Source: Cytobacillus oceanisediminis 2691
Lineage (GTDB): Bacteria; Bacillota; Bacilli; Bacillales; Cytobacillaceae
Direction: 5' to 3'
DNA: 64,000 nt
NCBI RefSeq assembly: GCF_000294775.2
Contig: NZ_CP015506.1
Location: 3,075,501-3,139,500 of the forward strand
The notes beneath the pieces were generated by a model. That model saw only the letters and a program-made list of their open reading frames with translations, did not search any database and had not been told where the DNA came from. A program made the position numbers and the translations under genes. Within the stretch, counting starts at the first letter, position 1, and every line of letters begins with the position of its first letter. Of the stretch, positions 34,417 to 44,018 are shown in pieces.

Positions 34417-35871
34417 CTACCACCATTTATATCCTTCCTCTGCCAATAATTGATGGGAAGCATCTGGTCCCATTGACCCGGATGGATATAATTGAAGGGG
34501 AATTGTATTTTCCTCAAAAGCCTCTAAGATAGGCTGTACCAATTTCCAAGACAACTCCACTTCTTTCCAATGTGCAAAGAACGTTGAGTCGCCACGCATT
34601 GCATCGTAAATTAAAAGCTCATACGCTTCAGGAACATCTGCTTGCTTAGCAGAAAAATCAACATTGACTGGTTCGATTTTTCCATTGTTTAATGGGTTTT
34701 TACTATTTAATTGTAATGAAACACTTTCGTTTGGATTGATTTCAATCACCAAAAGATTTGGCGCAGTTTCTTCTTGAGTCCTATACAAATCCTTTAAAGT
34801 ATTTTTGAATTCAATTACAATTCGGGTGGATTTCTCTGTCATTCTTTTTCCTGTACGGAGATAGAAAGGAACCCCTCTCCAAAAATCATTATCCACACAT
34901 AGACGGGCAGCCACAAATGTGTCATTTAAAGAAGAAGGAGCAACTTCAGGTTCTCCTGTATACCCAACAACTGGTTTACCTTGGATTTCACCAGGACCAT
35001 ATTGACCTCGAATCACATGATTCACCACATCCTCTTTCTTTAATGGACGAAGTGATTCTATTACTTTTCTCTTTTCATTGCGGATCTCTTCTGCACTAAT
35101 TTGTTTTGGCAGCTGCATTGCTGTCATCATCAACATTTGCAGCATATGATTTTGAAACATGTCGCGAGTAGCCCCAGCTTGATCATAATAACCAGCTCTC
35201 TCTTCAACCCCAACAATTTCGCTTGCAGTAATTTGCACATTTGCAATGTATTGGTTGTTCCATAATGCTTGAAGCACTGGATTTGCAAATCCTAACGCTT
35301 CCAGGTTTTGTACCATCGGCTTTCCAAGATAGTGGTCGATGCGAAAAATTTCTTCTTCATCAAAAGCTTTACTTAGTTTATCGTTTAATTCTTGAGCTGA
35401 TTTTAAGTCATGTCCAAACGGTTTTTCGATAATTAGACGTTTCCAACCTTTAGTAGAACCTAGACCACTCTCTTTAATGTTGAAAGCAATCACATTAAAA
35501 AACTCTGGAGCAACAGATAGGTAGAACATACGATTTTTCGGAATATTCAATTCTTCTTCACGTTGTTTAACAAGTTCAAGTAATCCTTTATATCCTTCAG
35601 CCTTGATAGCATCTACCTGGCTATACCGAAAGGCACGGATAAACACTTCAAAGTTTGAATCGTCATTTAGCGATCGTCTAGAAAATGTTTTTAAGGAATC
35701 TTTCACATGGTTTTGGAAATCAGTATCTGATAATTCTCCTCTGCCCACCCCAATAATTGAGATAGGCAGAGGTAATTTTTGATCCAAAAATAAATTATAT
35801 AGAGCCGGGAAGATTTTTCTTTTTGCTAAGTCCCCTGTCGCCCCAAATAAGACAAATGTCATTGCCTCCAT
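34417..35871 (-). CDS. zwf: Glucose-6-phosphate dehydrogenase
   Basis: 484 residues from ATG 35871 (GGGAGG upstream). FVLFGATGDLAKRKIFPALY for NADP, the active-site RIDHYLGKPMVQNLEAL, and the C-terminal PSGSMGPDASHQLLAEEGYK. Oxidises glucose 6-phosphate to 6-phosphogluconolactone. It is followed by gnd 46 bp later and preceded by a zinc-ribbon gene in one operon under the HxlR-type operator at 36224-36290. With HxlA/HxlB it completes the dissimilatory RuMP cycle. Confidence 0.95.
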   Translation of the reverse strand: MEAMTFVLFGATGDLAKRKIFPALYNLFLDQKLPLPISIIGVGRGELSDTDFQNHVKDSLKTFSRRSLNDDSNFEVFIRAFRYSQVDAIKAEGYKGLLELVKQREEELNIPKNRMFYLSVAPEFFNVIAFNIKESGLGSTKGWKRLIIEKPFGHDLKSAQELNDKLSKAFDEEEIFRIDHYLGKPMVQNLEALGFANPVLQALWNNQYIANVQITASEIVGVEERAGYYDQAGATRDMFQNHMLQMLMMTAMQLPKQISAEEIRNEKRKVIESLRPLKKEDVVNHVIRGQYGPGEIQGKPVVGYTGEPEVAPSSLNDTFVAARLCVDNDFWRGVPFYLRTGKRMTEKSTRIVIEFKNTLKDLYRTQEETAPNLLVIEINPNESVSLQLNSKNPLNNGKIEPVNVDFSAKQADVPEAYELLIYDAMRGDSTFFAHWKEVELSWKLVQPILEAFEENTIPLQLYPSGSMGPDASHQLLAEEGYKWW

Positions 35872-35923
35872 TTTACATACCTCCCAAATTAAAAATTCCA
35901 CTTATGCCTTTCTTAAAAAACTA

Positions 35924-36100
35924 CTATAACTCTTGATAGCCAATCCCTGGCTTAGCCATCTTATTATTTGAACCTGCTTGGACCGTAATAATGATGTCCC
36001 TAAAATGCGAATGACCACATTTTGGACAATAAGCATTATTCGATGTGAAGGTTAGGCATCTTGAACAAACTTTGTGATGCTTTGCATGTAACCCAAACAT
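35924..36100 (-). CDS. Small zinc-ribbon protein in the zwf operon
   Basis: 58 residues from ATG 36100 with GAAAGGGTGA upstream. MFGLHAKHHKVCSRCLTFTS, then NNAYCPKCGHSHFRD: two CxxC pairs form a rubredoxin/zinc-ribbon knuckle. First gene of the operon with zwf and gnd. The role is unknown; a metal-binding or regulatory protein for formaldehyde stress would fit the context. Confidence 0.7.
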   Translation of the reverse strand: MFGLHAKHHKVCSRCLTFTSNNAYCPKCGHSHFRDIIITVQAGSNNKMAKPGIGYQEL

Positions 36101-36223
36101 ACTATTCACCCTTTCAATGTAGTAAACTGAATGCGGAAGATCAGATGACTGATCAATAACCACAGTATTTCGTGAATCCAATGTTGCAACAAGATGTAAG
36201 TATAATACCTACATTTTTTAAAT

Positions 36224-36290
36224 GGAAGTACGCACTTTTTATTTAAATGGTGATAAAAAAATAACATAATAACAAAATGTATACTGTAGG
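36224..36290 (-). promoter_or_regulatory. HxlR-type operator upstream of the zwf-gnd operon
   Basis: Minus strand ACAGTATAC, then TTTATCACCAT, then AAAAAGTGCGTACTTCC, in the same order and orientation relative to the gene as upstream of both hxlA genes. The core AAGTGCGTACTT is kept; outer bases have drifted. Confidence 0.65.
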
Positions 36291-36329
36291 AAATAAACTC
36301 ATCTATTTTTGTGTTAAATAAATTAAAAA

Positions 36330-36355
36330 GCCAGGGTGAGCCTCCTCTCCCTGGC
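36330..36355 (-). terminator. Terminator downstream of the YitT relic
   Basis: Minus strand GCCAGGG-N12-CCCTGGC followed by TTTTTAATTT. Confidence 0.8.
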
Positions 36356-36383
36356 CACAAAATATATGTGATATAAATTTGTT

Positions 36384-36979
36384 GAGAACAGTATTCTTTA
36401 TGTGTTGAAGCTTTTGGCGTAATAAGCGAACTATCTAAACCGGATGTCTCACAAACATAAGAAGCCTCCATAATTGCATTAGGATCACTGACAATATAAC
36501 CCTTTTTAATTTCGAAAAAATAAATGGATTGGTATACAATAGATTATTTTCTTCTTTTCACTTAAAAATCCACCTTCACCAAATAAATAGGTAATACTCA
36601 TATTTAATTCTTTGTTTATCCTTTCACAAATTTCATCCGGTTTTTCTTAATGATCATGACAGATTTCCCATGATTAAATCCATCCAAAACATAATTAATC
36701 ATTTTTGCAACAAAATAATACACGGCAAGTGACAGCATGGCTTTTTCTAGTGAAAAGACAAAAGCGGCAATATTAATATTTAGCTGTAAAGAGTAAGATA
36801 GGGATATTTAAACCTAAAAAAAGTGCAAATATTGGTGAGCCCCACATGGCATTTGCCATAATTGAAAAGGCAGTTACCCCATCATCTACCAGCCCATTTG
36901 GCGCTAATATCATTTCTAATCCCATTGCTACAATAGCCGCTCATACTGTTAAAAGAATATAATCAAAAAATTTATTCAT
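36384..36979 (-). pseudogene. YitT family membrane protein, decayed copy A
   Basis: Begins MNKFFDYILLTV then TGA, AAIVAMGLEMILAPNGLVDD, FSIMANAMWGSPIFALFLGL, a large internal deletion, KMINYVLDGFNHGKSVMIIK, frameshifts, and SDPNAIMEASYVCETSGLDS. The intact relative lies at 46404-47267. Nonsense, deletion and frameshifts make it dead. Confidence 0.8.
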
Positions 36980-37362
36980 TCAATCCCCCAGCTAAAAATG
37001 TGTTTATTAATAAGAGATTTTTATAAACAACATCAACAATGACAATTTGGGCAATTATCAAGCACTTATACTGAAAATAGGCAATACGGAAGTGCATTGT
37101 TTCTTTTAAAGTTAATAGTAAGACTATATAAAGTGTTTGTCTTACAGTATACTTTTTATCACTATGTAAAATAAAAGTGCGTACTTTTAATGTTTAATCA
37201 TACGTTGTATACTTGCAATTGTTCAGCGAGAGGACATGATATCCCTTATTGCTGGCAGGTACGGATAATGCAATTTAAGGATAATATTACTGTAAAAGTA
37301 TTATTACCCTTTGGAGACATTATCACTGTACAACAATAAAAAAATTATAGGAGTGAATATAG
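36980..37362 (+). promoter_or_regulatory. hxlA copy A control region
   Basis: 383 bp. Contains the operator at 37144-37190, a second GTATAC about 25 bp further on (near 37214), and the hxlA ribosome site (ATAGGAGTG). Nothing coding seen. Confidence 0.6.
37144..37190 (+). promoter_or_regulatory. HxlR-type operator, hxlA copy A
   Basis: CAGTATACTTTTTATCACTA, then a short spacer and AAAAGTGCGTACTTTT (37173-37188). Nearly identical to 51499-51542 upstream of hxlA copy B. Confidence 0.75.
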
Positions 37363-37995
37363 ATGGAATTACAATTAGCATTAGATTTAGTCAATATCCC
37401 AGAAGCAATTGAACTGGTAAAAGAAGTAGAGGAACATATTGATATCGTTGAAATCGGTACACCGGTTGTAATTAACGAAGGTCTTCATGCTGTAAAAGCA
37501 GTTAAAAAAGCATTCCCTAACTTAAAGGTATTAGCAGACCTAAAAATCATGGATGCAGCTGGTTATGAAGTAATGAAAGCTTCTGAAGCAGGTGCAGATA
37601 TCGTCACAATTCTTGGAACTGCTGAAGATATGTCAATCAAAGGTGCTGTTGAAGAAGCGAAAAAACAAGGTAAAAAAATCCTTGTTGATATGATTGCTGT
37701 AAAAGACCTTGCTGGACGTGCAAAAGAAGTGGACGCTATGGGCGTTGATTATATTTGTGTTCATACTGGCTACGATCTTCAAGCAGTTGGAAAGAACTCT
37801 TTTGAAGATTTACAAACCATCAAAGGTGTTGTAAAAAATGCTAAAACTGCAATCGCAGGTGGTATTAAGTTAGACACACTTCCTGAAGTCATCAAAGTCA
37901 AACCAGACCTTGTCATTGTAGGTGGCGGGATTACTGGACAAGCTGATAAAAAAGCTGCTGCTGCCAAAATGCAACAAATGATTAATCAAGGGTAA
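37363..37995 (+). CDS. hxlA: 3-hexulose-6-phosphate synthase, copy A
   Basis: 210 residues, same length as B. subtilis HxlA. OMPDC-like barrel: MELQLALDLVNIPEAIELVK, VLADLKIMDAAGYEVMKASE with the D-x-K-x-x-D catalytic string, ADIVTILGTAED, and VVGGGITGQADKK for phosphate. It condenses formaldehyde with ribulose 5-phosphate to 3-hexulose 6-phosphate. Followed 8 bp later by hxlB. Copy B shares most residues. Confidence 0.95.
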   Translation: MELQLALDLVNIPEAIELVKEVEEHIDIVEIGTPVVINEGLHAVKAVKKAFPNLKVLADLKIMDAAGYEVMKASEAGADIVTILGTAEDMSIKGAVEEAKKQGKKILVDMIAVKDLAGRAKEVDAMGVDYICVHTGYDLQAVGKNSFEDLQTIKGVVKNAKTAIAGGIKLDTLPEVIKVKPDLVIVGGGITGQADKKAAAAKMQQMINQG

Positions 37996-38003
37996 TTCAG
38001 ATC

Positions 38004-38561
38004 ATGAATACAACTCAATACCTAGCTAAAATCATAAAAGAGTTAAATCGCTCCGCAGATTTAATTTCGAATGATGAAGCTGAAAAATTAGTTAATGGGA
38101 TTCTTGAATCAAAAAAAATCTTTGTTGCAGGCGCAGGCAGATCTGGATTTATGGCCAAATCATTTGCCATGCGAATGATGCACATGGGGATAGATGCCTA
38201 TGTGATTGGCGAAACAGTAACCCCTAACTTTGAAAAAGATGACATCTTAATCATTGGATCAGGTTCAGGAGAAACGAAAGGTTTAGTTTCCATGGCTGAA
38301 AAGGCAAAAAGTATCGGTGGGACAATTACAGCTGTAACCATTTTCCCAGAATCCACTATTGGACAATTAGCGGATATCACAATTAAGTTGCCTGGCTCAC
38401 CTAAAGATCAGTCTGAGAGTGATTTTAAGACGATTCAACCAATGGGCTCATTATTTGAGCAAACACTTTTACTATTTTACGACGCTGTGATTCTTCGGTT
38501 CATGGAGAAAAAAGGTTTGGATACTAATAAAATGTACGGTAGACACGCCAACTTAGAATAA
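38004..38561 (+). CDS. hxlB: 6-phospho-3-hexuloisomerase, copy A
   Basis: 185 residues. SIS domain: KIFVAGAGRSGFMAKSFAMR, MGIDAYVIGETVTPNFEKDD, IIGSGSGETKGL, and the C-terminal QPMGSLFEQTLLLFYDAVIL. Converts 3-hexulose 6-phosphate to fructose 6-phosphate. Being the only hxlB without a stop codon in this window, it may serve both hxlA genes. Confidence 0.95.
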   Translation: MNTTQYLAKIIKELNRSADLISNDEAEKLVNGILESKKIFVAGAGRSGFMAKSFAMRMMHMGIDAYVIGETVTPNFEKDDILIIGSGSGETKGLVSMAEKAKSIGGTITAVTIFPESTIGQLADITIKLPGSPKDQSESDFKTIQPMGSLFEQTLLLFYDAVILRFMEKKGLDTNKMYGRHANLE

Positions 38562-38586
38562 ACATTATTCCTCGAGTTCTAAATAG

Positions 38587-38627
38587 GAAAGACCGCAAGC
38601 TGTTTCCATGCAAGATTGTGGTCTTTC
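38587..38627 (+). terminator. Terminator-like hairpin after hxlB
   Basis: GAAAGACC / GGTCTTTC arms with a long loop; no strong T run. It may act as an attenuator before the SDR gene. Confidence 0.5.
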
Positions 38628-38673
38628 TGTTAAAGGAACTACTTCAATTTGTAATAATTTTAGGAGTGATAAA

Positions 38674-39393
38674 ATGATTTCTTTAAATGGAAAAACTGCA
38701 ATAGTTACTGGCGCAGGAAGAGGCATTGGACGTGCTACTGCTATCGCCTTAGCAAAAGAAGGCGTTCATTTAGGCCTAATCGGCTTAAATATGTCTAATC
38801 TAGAAAAGGTAGCTGCTGAACTAGCACAATTTGATGTAAAGGTTTCTGCATCAGCAGCAGATGTGACCGATCTTGAATCCGTTATCCATGCTGTTGAACA
38901 TATCAAATCAGACTTAGGCCCAATTGATATCCTAATCAACAATGCTGGTGTTGCTAAATTTGGTGGATTCCTTGATCTAACACCAGAAGAATGGGAAAAA
39001 ATCATCCAAGTCAATTTAATGGGTGTGTATAATGTAACTAGAGCAGTATTACCAGGAATGATCGAAAGAAAATCAGGAGATATCATCAATATCTCTTCAT
39101 CTGCTGGCCAAAAAGGTGCTCATGTTACAAGTGCTTACAGTGCTTCTAAATTCGCTGTTTTAGGGCTAACAGAATCACTTATGCTAGAAGTAAGAAAACA
39201 TAATGTCCGTGTTACTGCTTTAACACCAAGTACGGTCGTTACAGATTTAGCCATTGATACAAATCTTGTTAAAGGCAATGAAGAAAACGTGATGCACCCA
39301 GAAGACCTTGCAGAATTAGCCGTGGCTAGTTTAAAATTTAATCCAAGAGTATTCGTTAAAACAGCTGGATTATGGTCAACAAATCCATCATAA
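38674..39393 (+). CDS. SDR family 3-ketoacyl-ACP reductase-like oxidoreductase
   Basis: 239 residues from ATG 38674 (TAGGAGTG upstream). [20 protein letters not shown], the INNAG strand, [20 protein letters not shown] then SKFAVLGL with YxxxK intact, and a C-terminal region like FabG/YkvO. It follows hxlAB in the same direction; substrate unknown, possibly an aldehyde or sugar intermediate. Confidence 0.88.
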   Translation: MISLNGKTAIVTGAGRGIGRATAIALAKEGVHLGLIGLNMSNLEKVAAELAQFDVKVSASAADVTDLESVIHAVEHIKSDLGPIDILINNAGVAKFGGFLDLTPEEWEKIIQVNLMGVYNVTRAVLPGMIERKSGDIINISSSAGQKGAHVTSAYSASKFAVLGLTESLMLEVRKHNVRVTALTPSTVVTDLAIDTNLVKGNEENVMHPEDLAELAVASLKFNPRVFVKTAGLWSTNPS

Positions 39394-39425
39394 AACGAAG
39401 CAGATCCAGTGGGGTCTGCTTCGTT
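39394..39425 (+). terminator. Terminator after the SDR gene
   Basis: AACGAAGCAGATCC-AGTG-GGGTCTGCTTCGTT; strong GC stem but no long T run. Confidence 0.7.
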
Positions 39426-39452
39426 AGTTCGTACAAAATACTCTTATACGTA

Positions 39453-39710
39453 TCAGTGATACAAGGACATTACTTTCTCTAAATCAACAATTAACTGGTT
39501 AACTTCATTCCGTGCTAAGCGTACAAGCATTTGATCGTATAAAGTAATAATTTGCCCATCCTCTTCATGCTGATGTTTTTTTAAATAATGATAAATATTA
39601 TTTAACTGGTCTTCATTAAGGACCGACTCTGTTTCGAAATTCATAACTTTCTGTAAGGAAAATTCATTGATAGCCGAATCAAATTCACCTGCAATAATGT
39701 TCCCTTTCAC
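39453..39710 (-). CDS. Small acidic protein of unknown function
   Basis: About 85 residues. GTG at 39710 has AGAGG at 6 nt; the ATG two codons earlier is too close to it. VKGNIIAGEFDSAINEFSLQ, LNEDQLNNIYHYLKKHQHEE, then LVRLARNEVNQLIVDLEKVM. Helical and acidic, no membrane segment. Not recognised. Confidence 0.5.
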   Translation of the reverse strand: MKGNIIAGEFDSAINEFSLQKVMNFETESVLNEDQLNNIYHYLKKHQHEEDGQIITLYDQMLVRLARNEVNQLIVDLEKVMSLYH

Positions 39711-39816
39711 GAACATCCTCTAGGATAGTTTTCCCACATAATATGTTAAATAAATCTTTACTCCTCAAATTTAAAGAATATGAGGGCTTTTCAATTGTTT
39801 GATTTATACCTTAGCA

Positions 39817-41355
39817 TCAAAGATTAATGGCCTCTTTTTTTGTTTTTTTATTAAATGTGATGATAAAAGAGGTTCCTTGATTTAGTTTACTTTTAACATT
39901 TATCGTTCCCTTATGGTTCTGAATAATTTTATAGCTGACCATAAGGCCTAATCCATTTCCATTATGTTTGGTAGTGAAAAAAGGTTCCCCCAATCTTTTA
40001 ACATGTTCCTCCCCTATCCCTACCCCTTCATCCTTGATTTTAATTAAAATATGATGAGCAGTCGAATCAATGGAAACATAGATATTACCACCAGTTGGCA
40101 TCGCCTCTATGGAATTTTTAATTAAATTTATAAAAACCTGTTTTAACTGATTTTTTTCCCCAGTAAAAACGATATCCTCTGAAGGAAATTCATATTTAAT
40201 TCGTACATTTTTCAATAAGGCTTCGGGCTCGAGAAAGGAAATCACACTGCCTAAAATATTTTTTACATCGAATTCACTGAAGTAAACCGAGTGAGGTTTA
40301 GCAAAAATCATAAATTCATTTACAATAAAACTTATTCTTTCTATTTCATCTAAAATCGTTTCGACAAAATAGGGCACTTTTCCATTTTCAGTAAGGAGTT
40401 GTACAAATCCACGAATGGTTGTTAATGGATTTCTTATTTCATGAGCAATGCCTGCAGCCAATTCACCAATCATAGATAACTTCTCGGTCTTACTTAGCGT
40501 TTCTTCTGTTGATTTCTTTTCAGTAATGTCATACTGTATACAAATATGTTGATACCTTTCTCCATTTAAATCAACAAATGGAACAATAGTTGTATCAAGC
40601 CAGTACTTGGTTCCATCCTTCGCTTTATTAAGAATTTCCCCTTTCCAAACCTCTCCACATTTAATGGTCTCCCAAATATGATTAAAAAAAGAAGGGGGAT
40701 GAAAGTCAGAACAGAAAATATCATGTTTTTTTCCTATTAGTTCTTCCCTTGTATATTTATATAAATCGCAAAACTTTTCATTCACATAGGAAATTCTATC
40801 GTCTCGATCGGTAATTGAAAAAATGGTAGCTTCATTTAGTGCTTTCTGCAAATCTGCGAGCTCTCTTAGCGTAATTTTTAAATCTTGATTGGACTCATCT
40901 AAAGCAAATTTGGTGTATAATAATTCCTCATTGTAGCAATTCAGAAGTGTTTTGGAGATAAGCTGGTACAAATATTCAAGTATCTTAATTGATTCAAAAA
41001 ATGTATTTATAGAAATACTTTTTTCTCGTAATTCCTGTTCTAGCAAGTCCATAATAGAGCAACGTGTAAGATAAACAAAATTGATAGATTGTTCAAGTGA
41101 AACCCGAGAATGGATTAATTTCCGCCCGAAATCATCTACAAACGTAATAAGGTTATTTTTATTCTTTTCATTACTGCTAATAAACAACTCCCCTACATAA
41201 ATAAATAAGGGTACTTCAGAAGTTTGGATAGAACCCAGTTGTTTTTGTAGATTACAATATCTATACTTCTCATCATTTAAAGATTTCGAATCCTTGAATA
41301 TCCCACCATGCAATTTTTTAATCTTCTTCCCAATATATTCATTTTGGCTGCTCAT
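39817..41355 (-). CDS. PAS-domain sensor histidine kinase (sporulation-kinase-like)
   Basis: 512 residues, no transmembrane helix. N-terminal ~170 residues are helical and of unknown type (resembling an RsbR/globin-like sensor); PAS+PAC at about 175-285 (IFSITDRDDRISYVNEKFCD, GEILNKAKDGTKYWLDTTIV); HisKA with GELAAGIAHEIRNPLTTIRG (His near 306); HATPase with INLIKNSIEAM, DEGVGIGEEH and NGNGLGLMVS. The soluble PAS-HisKA-HATPase form resembles KinA/KinE that feed the sporulation phosphorelay. No response regulator is adjacent. Confidence 0.9.
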   Translation of the reverse strand: MSSQNEYIGKKIKKLHGGIFKDSKSLNDEKYRYCNLQKQLGSIQTSEVPLFIYVGELFISSNEKNKNNLITFVDDFGRKLIHSRVSLEQSINFVYLTRCSIMDLLEQELREKSISINTFFESIKILEYLYQLISKTLLNCYNEELLYTKFALDESNQDLKITLRELADLQKALNEATIFSITDRDDRISYVNEKFCDLYKYTREELIGKKHDIFCSDFHPPSFFNHIWETIKCGEVWKGEILNKAKDGTKYWLDTTIVPFVDLNGERYQHICIQYDITEKKSTEETLSKTEKLSMIGELAAGIAHEIRNPLTTIRGFVQLLTENGKVPYFVETILDEIERISFIVNEFMIFAKPHSVYFSEFDVKNILGSVISFLEPEALLKNVRIKYEFPSEDIVFTGEKNQLKQVFINLIKNSIEAMPTGGNIYVSIDSTAHHILIKIKDEGVGIGEEHVKRLGEPFFTTKHNGNGLGLMVSYKIIQNHKGTINVKSKLNQGTSFIITFNKKTKKEAINL

Positions 41356-41585
41356 TTCATCCCTCTAAAATTATTATTTTAACTTCCAATATTCGACAAA
41401 ACTCCTGTATTTTCCTTCCTGAAAATGAGCGTTAATTTTGATCATGTACAAATTAATTATCTAGAAAACATTGTCTTCCGGTTAGACAATATTGATATTG
41501 ATAAGTTAAGTGGAAAATTAATTTTAGGGTATAATGTTACTAGAATCAGGACAGGACTTGGCCAATGTGAGGAAAATTCGGGGTT

Positions 41586-41967
41586 TTGTTTACAATCTTC
41601 CTCTACCTTTCCATATCAATCATTACTTTTGTTTTCTTTAATGAAGAGCATCTCAAACATACGATTTGGGCGACCTTAACATTACTTAAAATTGCGGAAA
41701 TGCCTTTCATAGAAAGAGTTGAATATATTGTAGTTTCCTTATGGTTCCTTGTCGTATTGCCTCATATTAGCCTGCATCTATGGGCAATCTGCCGGGGACT
41801 CAAAAAGTTGTAAATATCAAACAACGTACAGCTTATTCATTTGCCTCTTTTTATTCTTTTTGTTCTCTAATGTATTAGAGAGCCATAAACAGATAGAACG
41901 ATTAGCTGATTTATACTCATCTGTCGGCTTTTACTTTATATATTTGTATGTCCCTTTTCTCTTTTAA
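41586..41967 (+). pseudogene. C-terminal remnant of a GerAB/GerKB-type germination permease
   Basis: Frame 1: FLYLSISIITFVFFNEEHLK, EMPFIERVEYIVVSLWFLVV, LPHISLHLWAICRGLKK; after a frameshift near 41810 KYQTTYSLFICLFLFFLFSN, LESHKQIERLADLYSSVGFY. The VVSLWFLVVLPxISLxLWAxxRGLK block is a hallmark of spore-germination permeases. The first half of the gene is lost. Confidence 0.7.
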
Positions 41968-42046
41968 CGATTAGCATTAAACAAAAACTAACTAAATAGG
42001 CTTTTGATGCGAGAATAATTCGGTAAGGATATTAAATTGCCCCGAT

Positions 42047-42084
42047 AAAAAAACTGTATGGAATAAAGTCTACACAGTTTTTTT
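42047..42084. terminator. Bidirectional terminator
   Basis: AAAAAAACTGT / ACAGTTTTTTT arms, between the GerAB relic (+) and the aldo/keto reductase gene (-). Confidence 0.8.
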
Positions 42085-42121
42085 GAAATTCCTATTAGAT
42101 TGTCAGAAATTCCAACAAATG

Positions 42122-43012
42122 TCAAATAATATCCAATGGCATTTTCCTAGTAGGTTTAGGAAATACTTGATCAATTCTACTGAGATCTTCTTCAGTAAAC
42201 TCAATGGTTGCTGCTTCAGCATTTGCTAAAACATGTTCATATTGAACCGCTTTTGGAATAGCGATGACGTTATTCGAACGGATGGTCCAAGCAAGAGCGA
42301 TTTGTAATGGTTGGACATTGTATTTGTCAGCAATATCATGAATAGCTGGATCGTTTAAAAGCTGTCTTCTTAAAGAGCCTCCTTGAGCAAGGGGACTGTA
42401 GGCCATGATTGGCATGTTATGTTCACGCTGCCATGGTAAGAGATCGAAGTCGATTCCTCTTGAACCTAAATGGTATAGCACTTGGTTCGTCACACAATTT
42501 TTTCCATTCGCAGTGTTCCATAGCTCTTCCATATCAACCGTGTCAAAATTAGAGACGCCCCATCTTAAAATTTTCCCTTCTTCACGTAGTTTTTCCATTC
42601 CTTCAATTGTTTCCTCTAAAGGAACACGTCCTCTCCAGTGGAGAAGATATAAGTCCAAGTGGTCTGTTCCGAGTCGTTTTAAGCTGTTTTCACATGCTTT
42701 TGAAATCATATCTAAACCTGCATGATGGGGATACACTTTTGAGACTAAAAAGACTTCATTTCTGCGTCCTTTAATAGCTTCGCCAACTAAGCGTTCAGAG
42801 TCGCCATTTCCGTACATTTCAGCAGTGTCAATAAGTTTCATACCCAATTCTAAGCCGAGCTGCAAGGCTTTTATTTCTTTGTCTCTCACTTGGGGATTTT
42901 CCCCCATGTACCATGTTCCTTGTCCTAAACTAGGTAAAGAAGTGCCGTCAGGCAGGATTACCACGTGTTTGGCTAATGCATTTTTAATTTCAGCTCTTTT
43001 CTTTTCATCCAT
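42122..43012 (-). CDS. Aldo/keto reductase
   Basis: 296 residues, (beta/alpha)8 NADPH-dependent reductase. LGQGTWYMGENPQVRDKEIK, LIDTAEMYGNGDSERLVGEA with the catalytic Asp and Tyr, FLVSKVYPHHAG with the Lys, DLYLLHWRG with the His, and a C-terminal IPKAVQYEHVLANAEA for NADPH. All four catalytic residues are present. Single gene between terminator-like hairpins; it probably reduces toxic aldehydes. Confidence 0.9.
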   Translation of the reverse strand: MDEKKRAEIKNALAKHVVILPDGTSLPSLGQGTWYMGENPQVRDKEIKALQLGLELGMKLIDTAEMYGNGDSERLVGEAIKGRRNEVFLVSKVYPHHAGLDMISKACENSLKRLGTDHLDLYLLHWRGRVPLEETIEGMEKLREEGKILRWGVSNFDTVDMEELWNTANGKNCVTNQVLYHLGSRGIDFDLLPWQREHNMPIMAYSPLAQGGSLRRQLLNDPAIHDIADKYNVQPLQIALAWTIRSNNVIAIPKAVQYEHVLANAEAATIEFTEEDLSRIDQVFPKPTRKMPLDII

Positions 43013-43170
43013 TAGGCTCGACCCTTTCTTTTATGTATTTGGGTATCATAGAAATAAAATTTAACCACTCTTCGTATATGTACTTATATATTTAGAATTT
43101 CCGCAACCAACAAAATCATTCTCTGTTGGATGATATGGCCATTTCTGCTTCCGACTATGCAAAAAAACAA

Positions 43171-43225
43171 AGAAGTGAGGATGGCCTATAAGTGTTTGAC
43201 ACTTTGAGTCATCCTCACCACTTCT
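43171..43225. terminator. Hairpin between two oxidoreductase genes
   Basis: AGAAGTG/CACTTCT outer arms and GGATG/CATCC inner arms with a bulge; the loop itself contains AAGTGT-TTG-ACACTT. Lies past the stop of the minus-strand SDR gene. Confidence 0.5.
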
Positions 43226-43265
43226 ATTCTAAATCAATTTATCAATCGACTTTGATATCAATGTA

Positions 43266-43988
43266 TTAGATAAGATGGGCTCCTCCATCGATAAGAACCG
43301 ATGTGCCAGTTGTAAACCCATTTTTCGCTAGGTAAACATAGGTGTCAGCTATATCTTTAGGTTGAGCTACACGTCCGACAGGTAATTGCTTAGCAATCCC
43401 ATGGTACATATCTTGTCTTTGATCTTCTGGCATTCCGCCGTAAAGAGGAGTGTCAACGATACCAGGTGATACCACGTTTACTCTGATAGGTGCCAGGTCT
43501 ACTGAAAGTCCTCGTACTAATCCATCGATTGCTGAATTAATGGAAGCTAGAGTCGTTGCACCTTGAGGAGGACGCACACCATATACACCAGAAGTTAATG
43601 TAATAGAACTTTCATTATTTAAGTATGGAAGAGCAGCACGAACCGAAATATACTGCCCCCAGAACTTGCTATCAAAAGCCTCTCTTACGGCTGCAACAGG
43701 CAGTTCGCTAAAGTGACCCATTGCGCCTTCACCTGCCGTAACCACCAGGTGATCAAATTTCCCAACCTTCTTGAAAAAGTCTGCAGCATTTTCCTCGCTG
43801 CGAAAGTCGATTTCATAGCCCTCTACGTTACCACCAAGCTTCACTTTTGCGTCAGATAATTTTGAAGCAGAACGGCTAGCAATAATGACTTGAGCGGATT
43901 CATCGAGAAACGCCTTAGCAGCGGCTAAACCAATACCAGATGTACCTCCTAAAACAACCACTCTTTTTCCTTTTAATGACAACGTCAT
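43266..43988 (-). CDS. SDR family protein lacking the YxxxK catalytic pair
   Basis: 240 residues. LKGKRVVVLGGTSGIGLAAA binds the cofactor and ITLTSGVYGVRPPQGATTLA contains the usual serine, but the Tyr and Lys that should follow 13 and 17 residues later are Thr and Ile. The C-terminal PGIVDTPLYGGMPEDQRQDM and GTSVLIDGGAHLI are normal. Cofactor binding should be intact, classic reduction not. It may be a sensor or use another mechanism. Next to a DJ-1-type gene and an aldo/keto reductase, both stress related. Confidence 0.85.
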   Translation of the reverse strand: MTLSLKGKRVVVLGGTSGIGLAAAKAFLDESAQVIIASRSASKLSDAKVKLGGNVEGYEIDFRSEENAADFFKKVGKFDHLVVTAGEGAMGHFSELPVAAVREAFDSKFWGQYISVRAALPYLNNESSITLTSGVYGVRPPQGATTLASINSAIDGLVRGLSVDLAPIRVNVVSPGIVDTPLYGGMPEDQRQDMYHGIAKQLPVGRVAQPKDIADTYVYLAKNGFTTGTSVLIDGGAHLI

Positions 43989-44018
43989 AACCTCCTTTAT
44001 TCATATATTTGTTTAACC

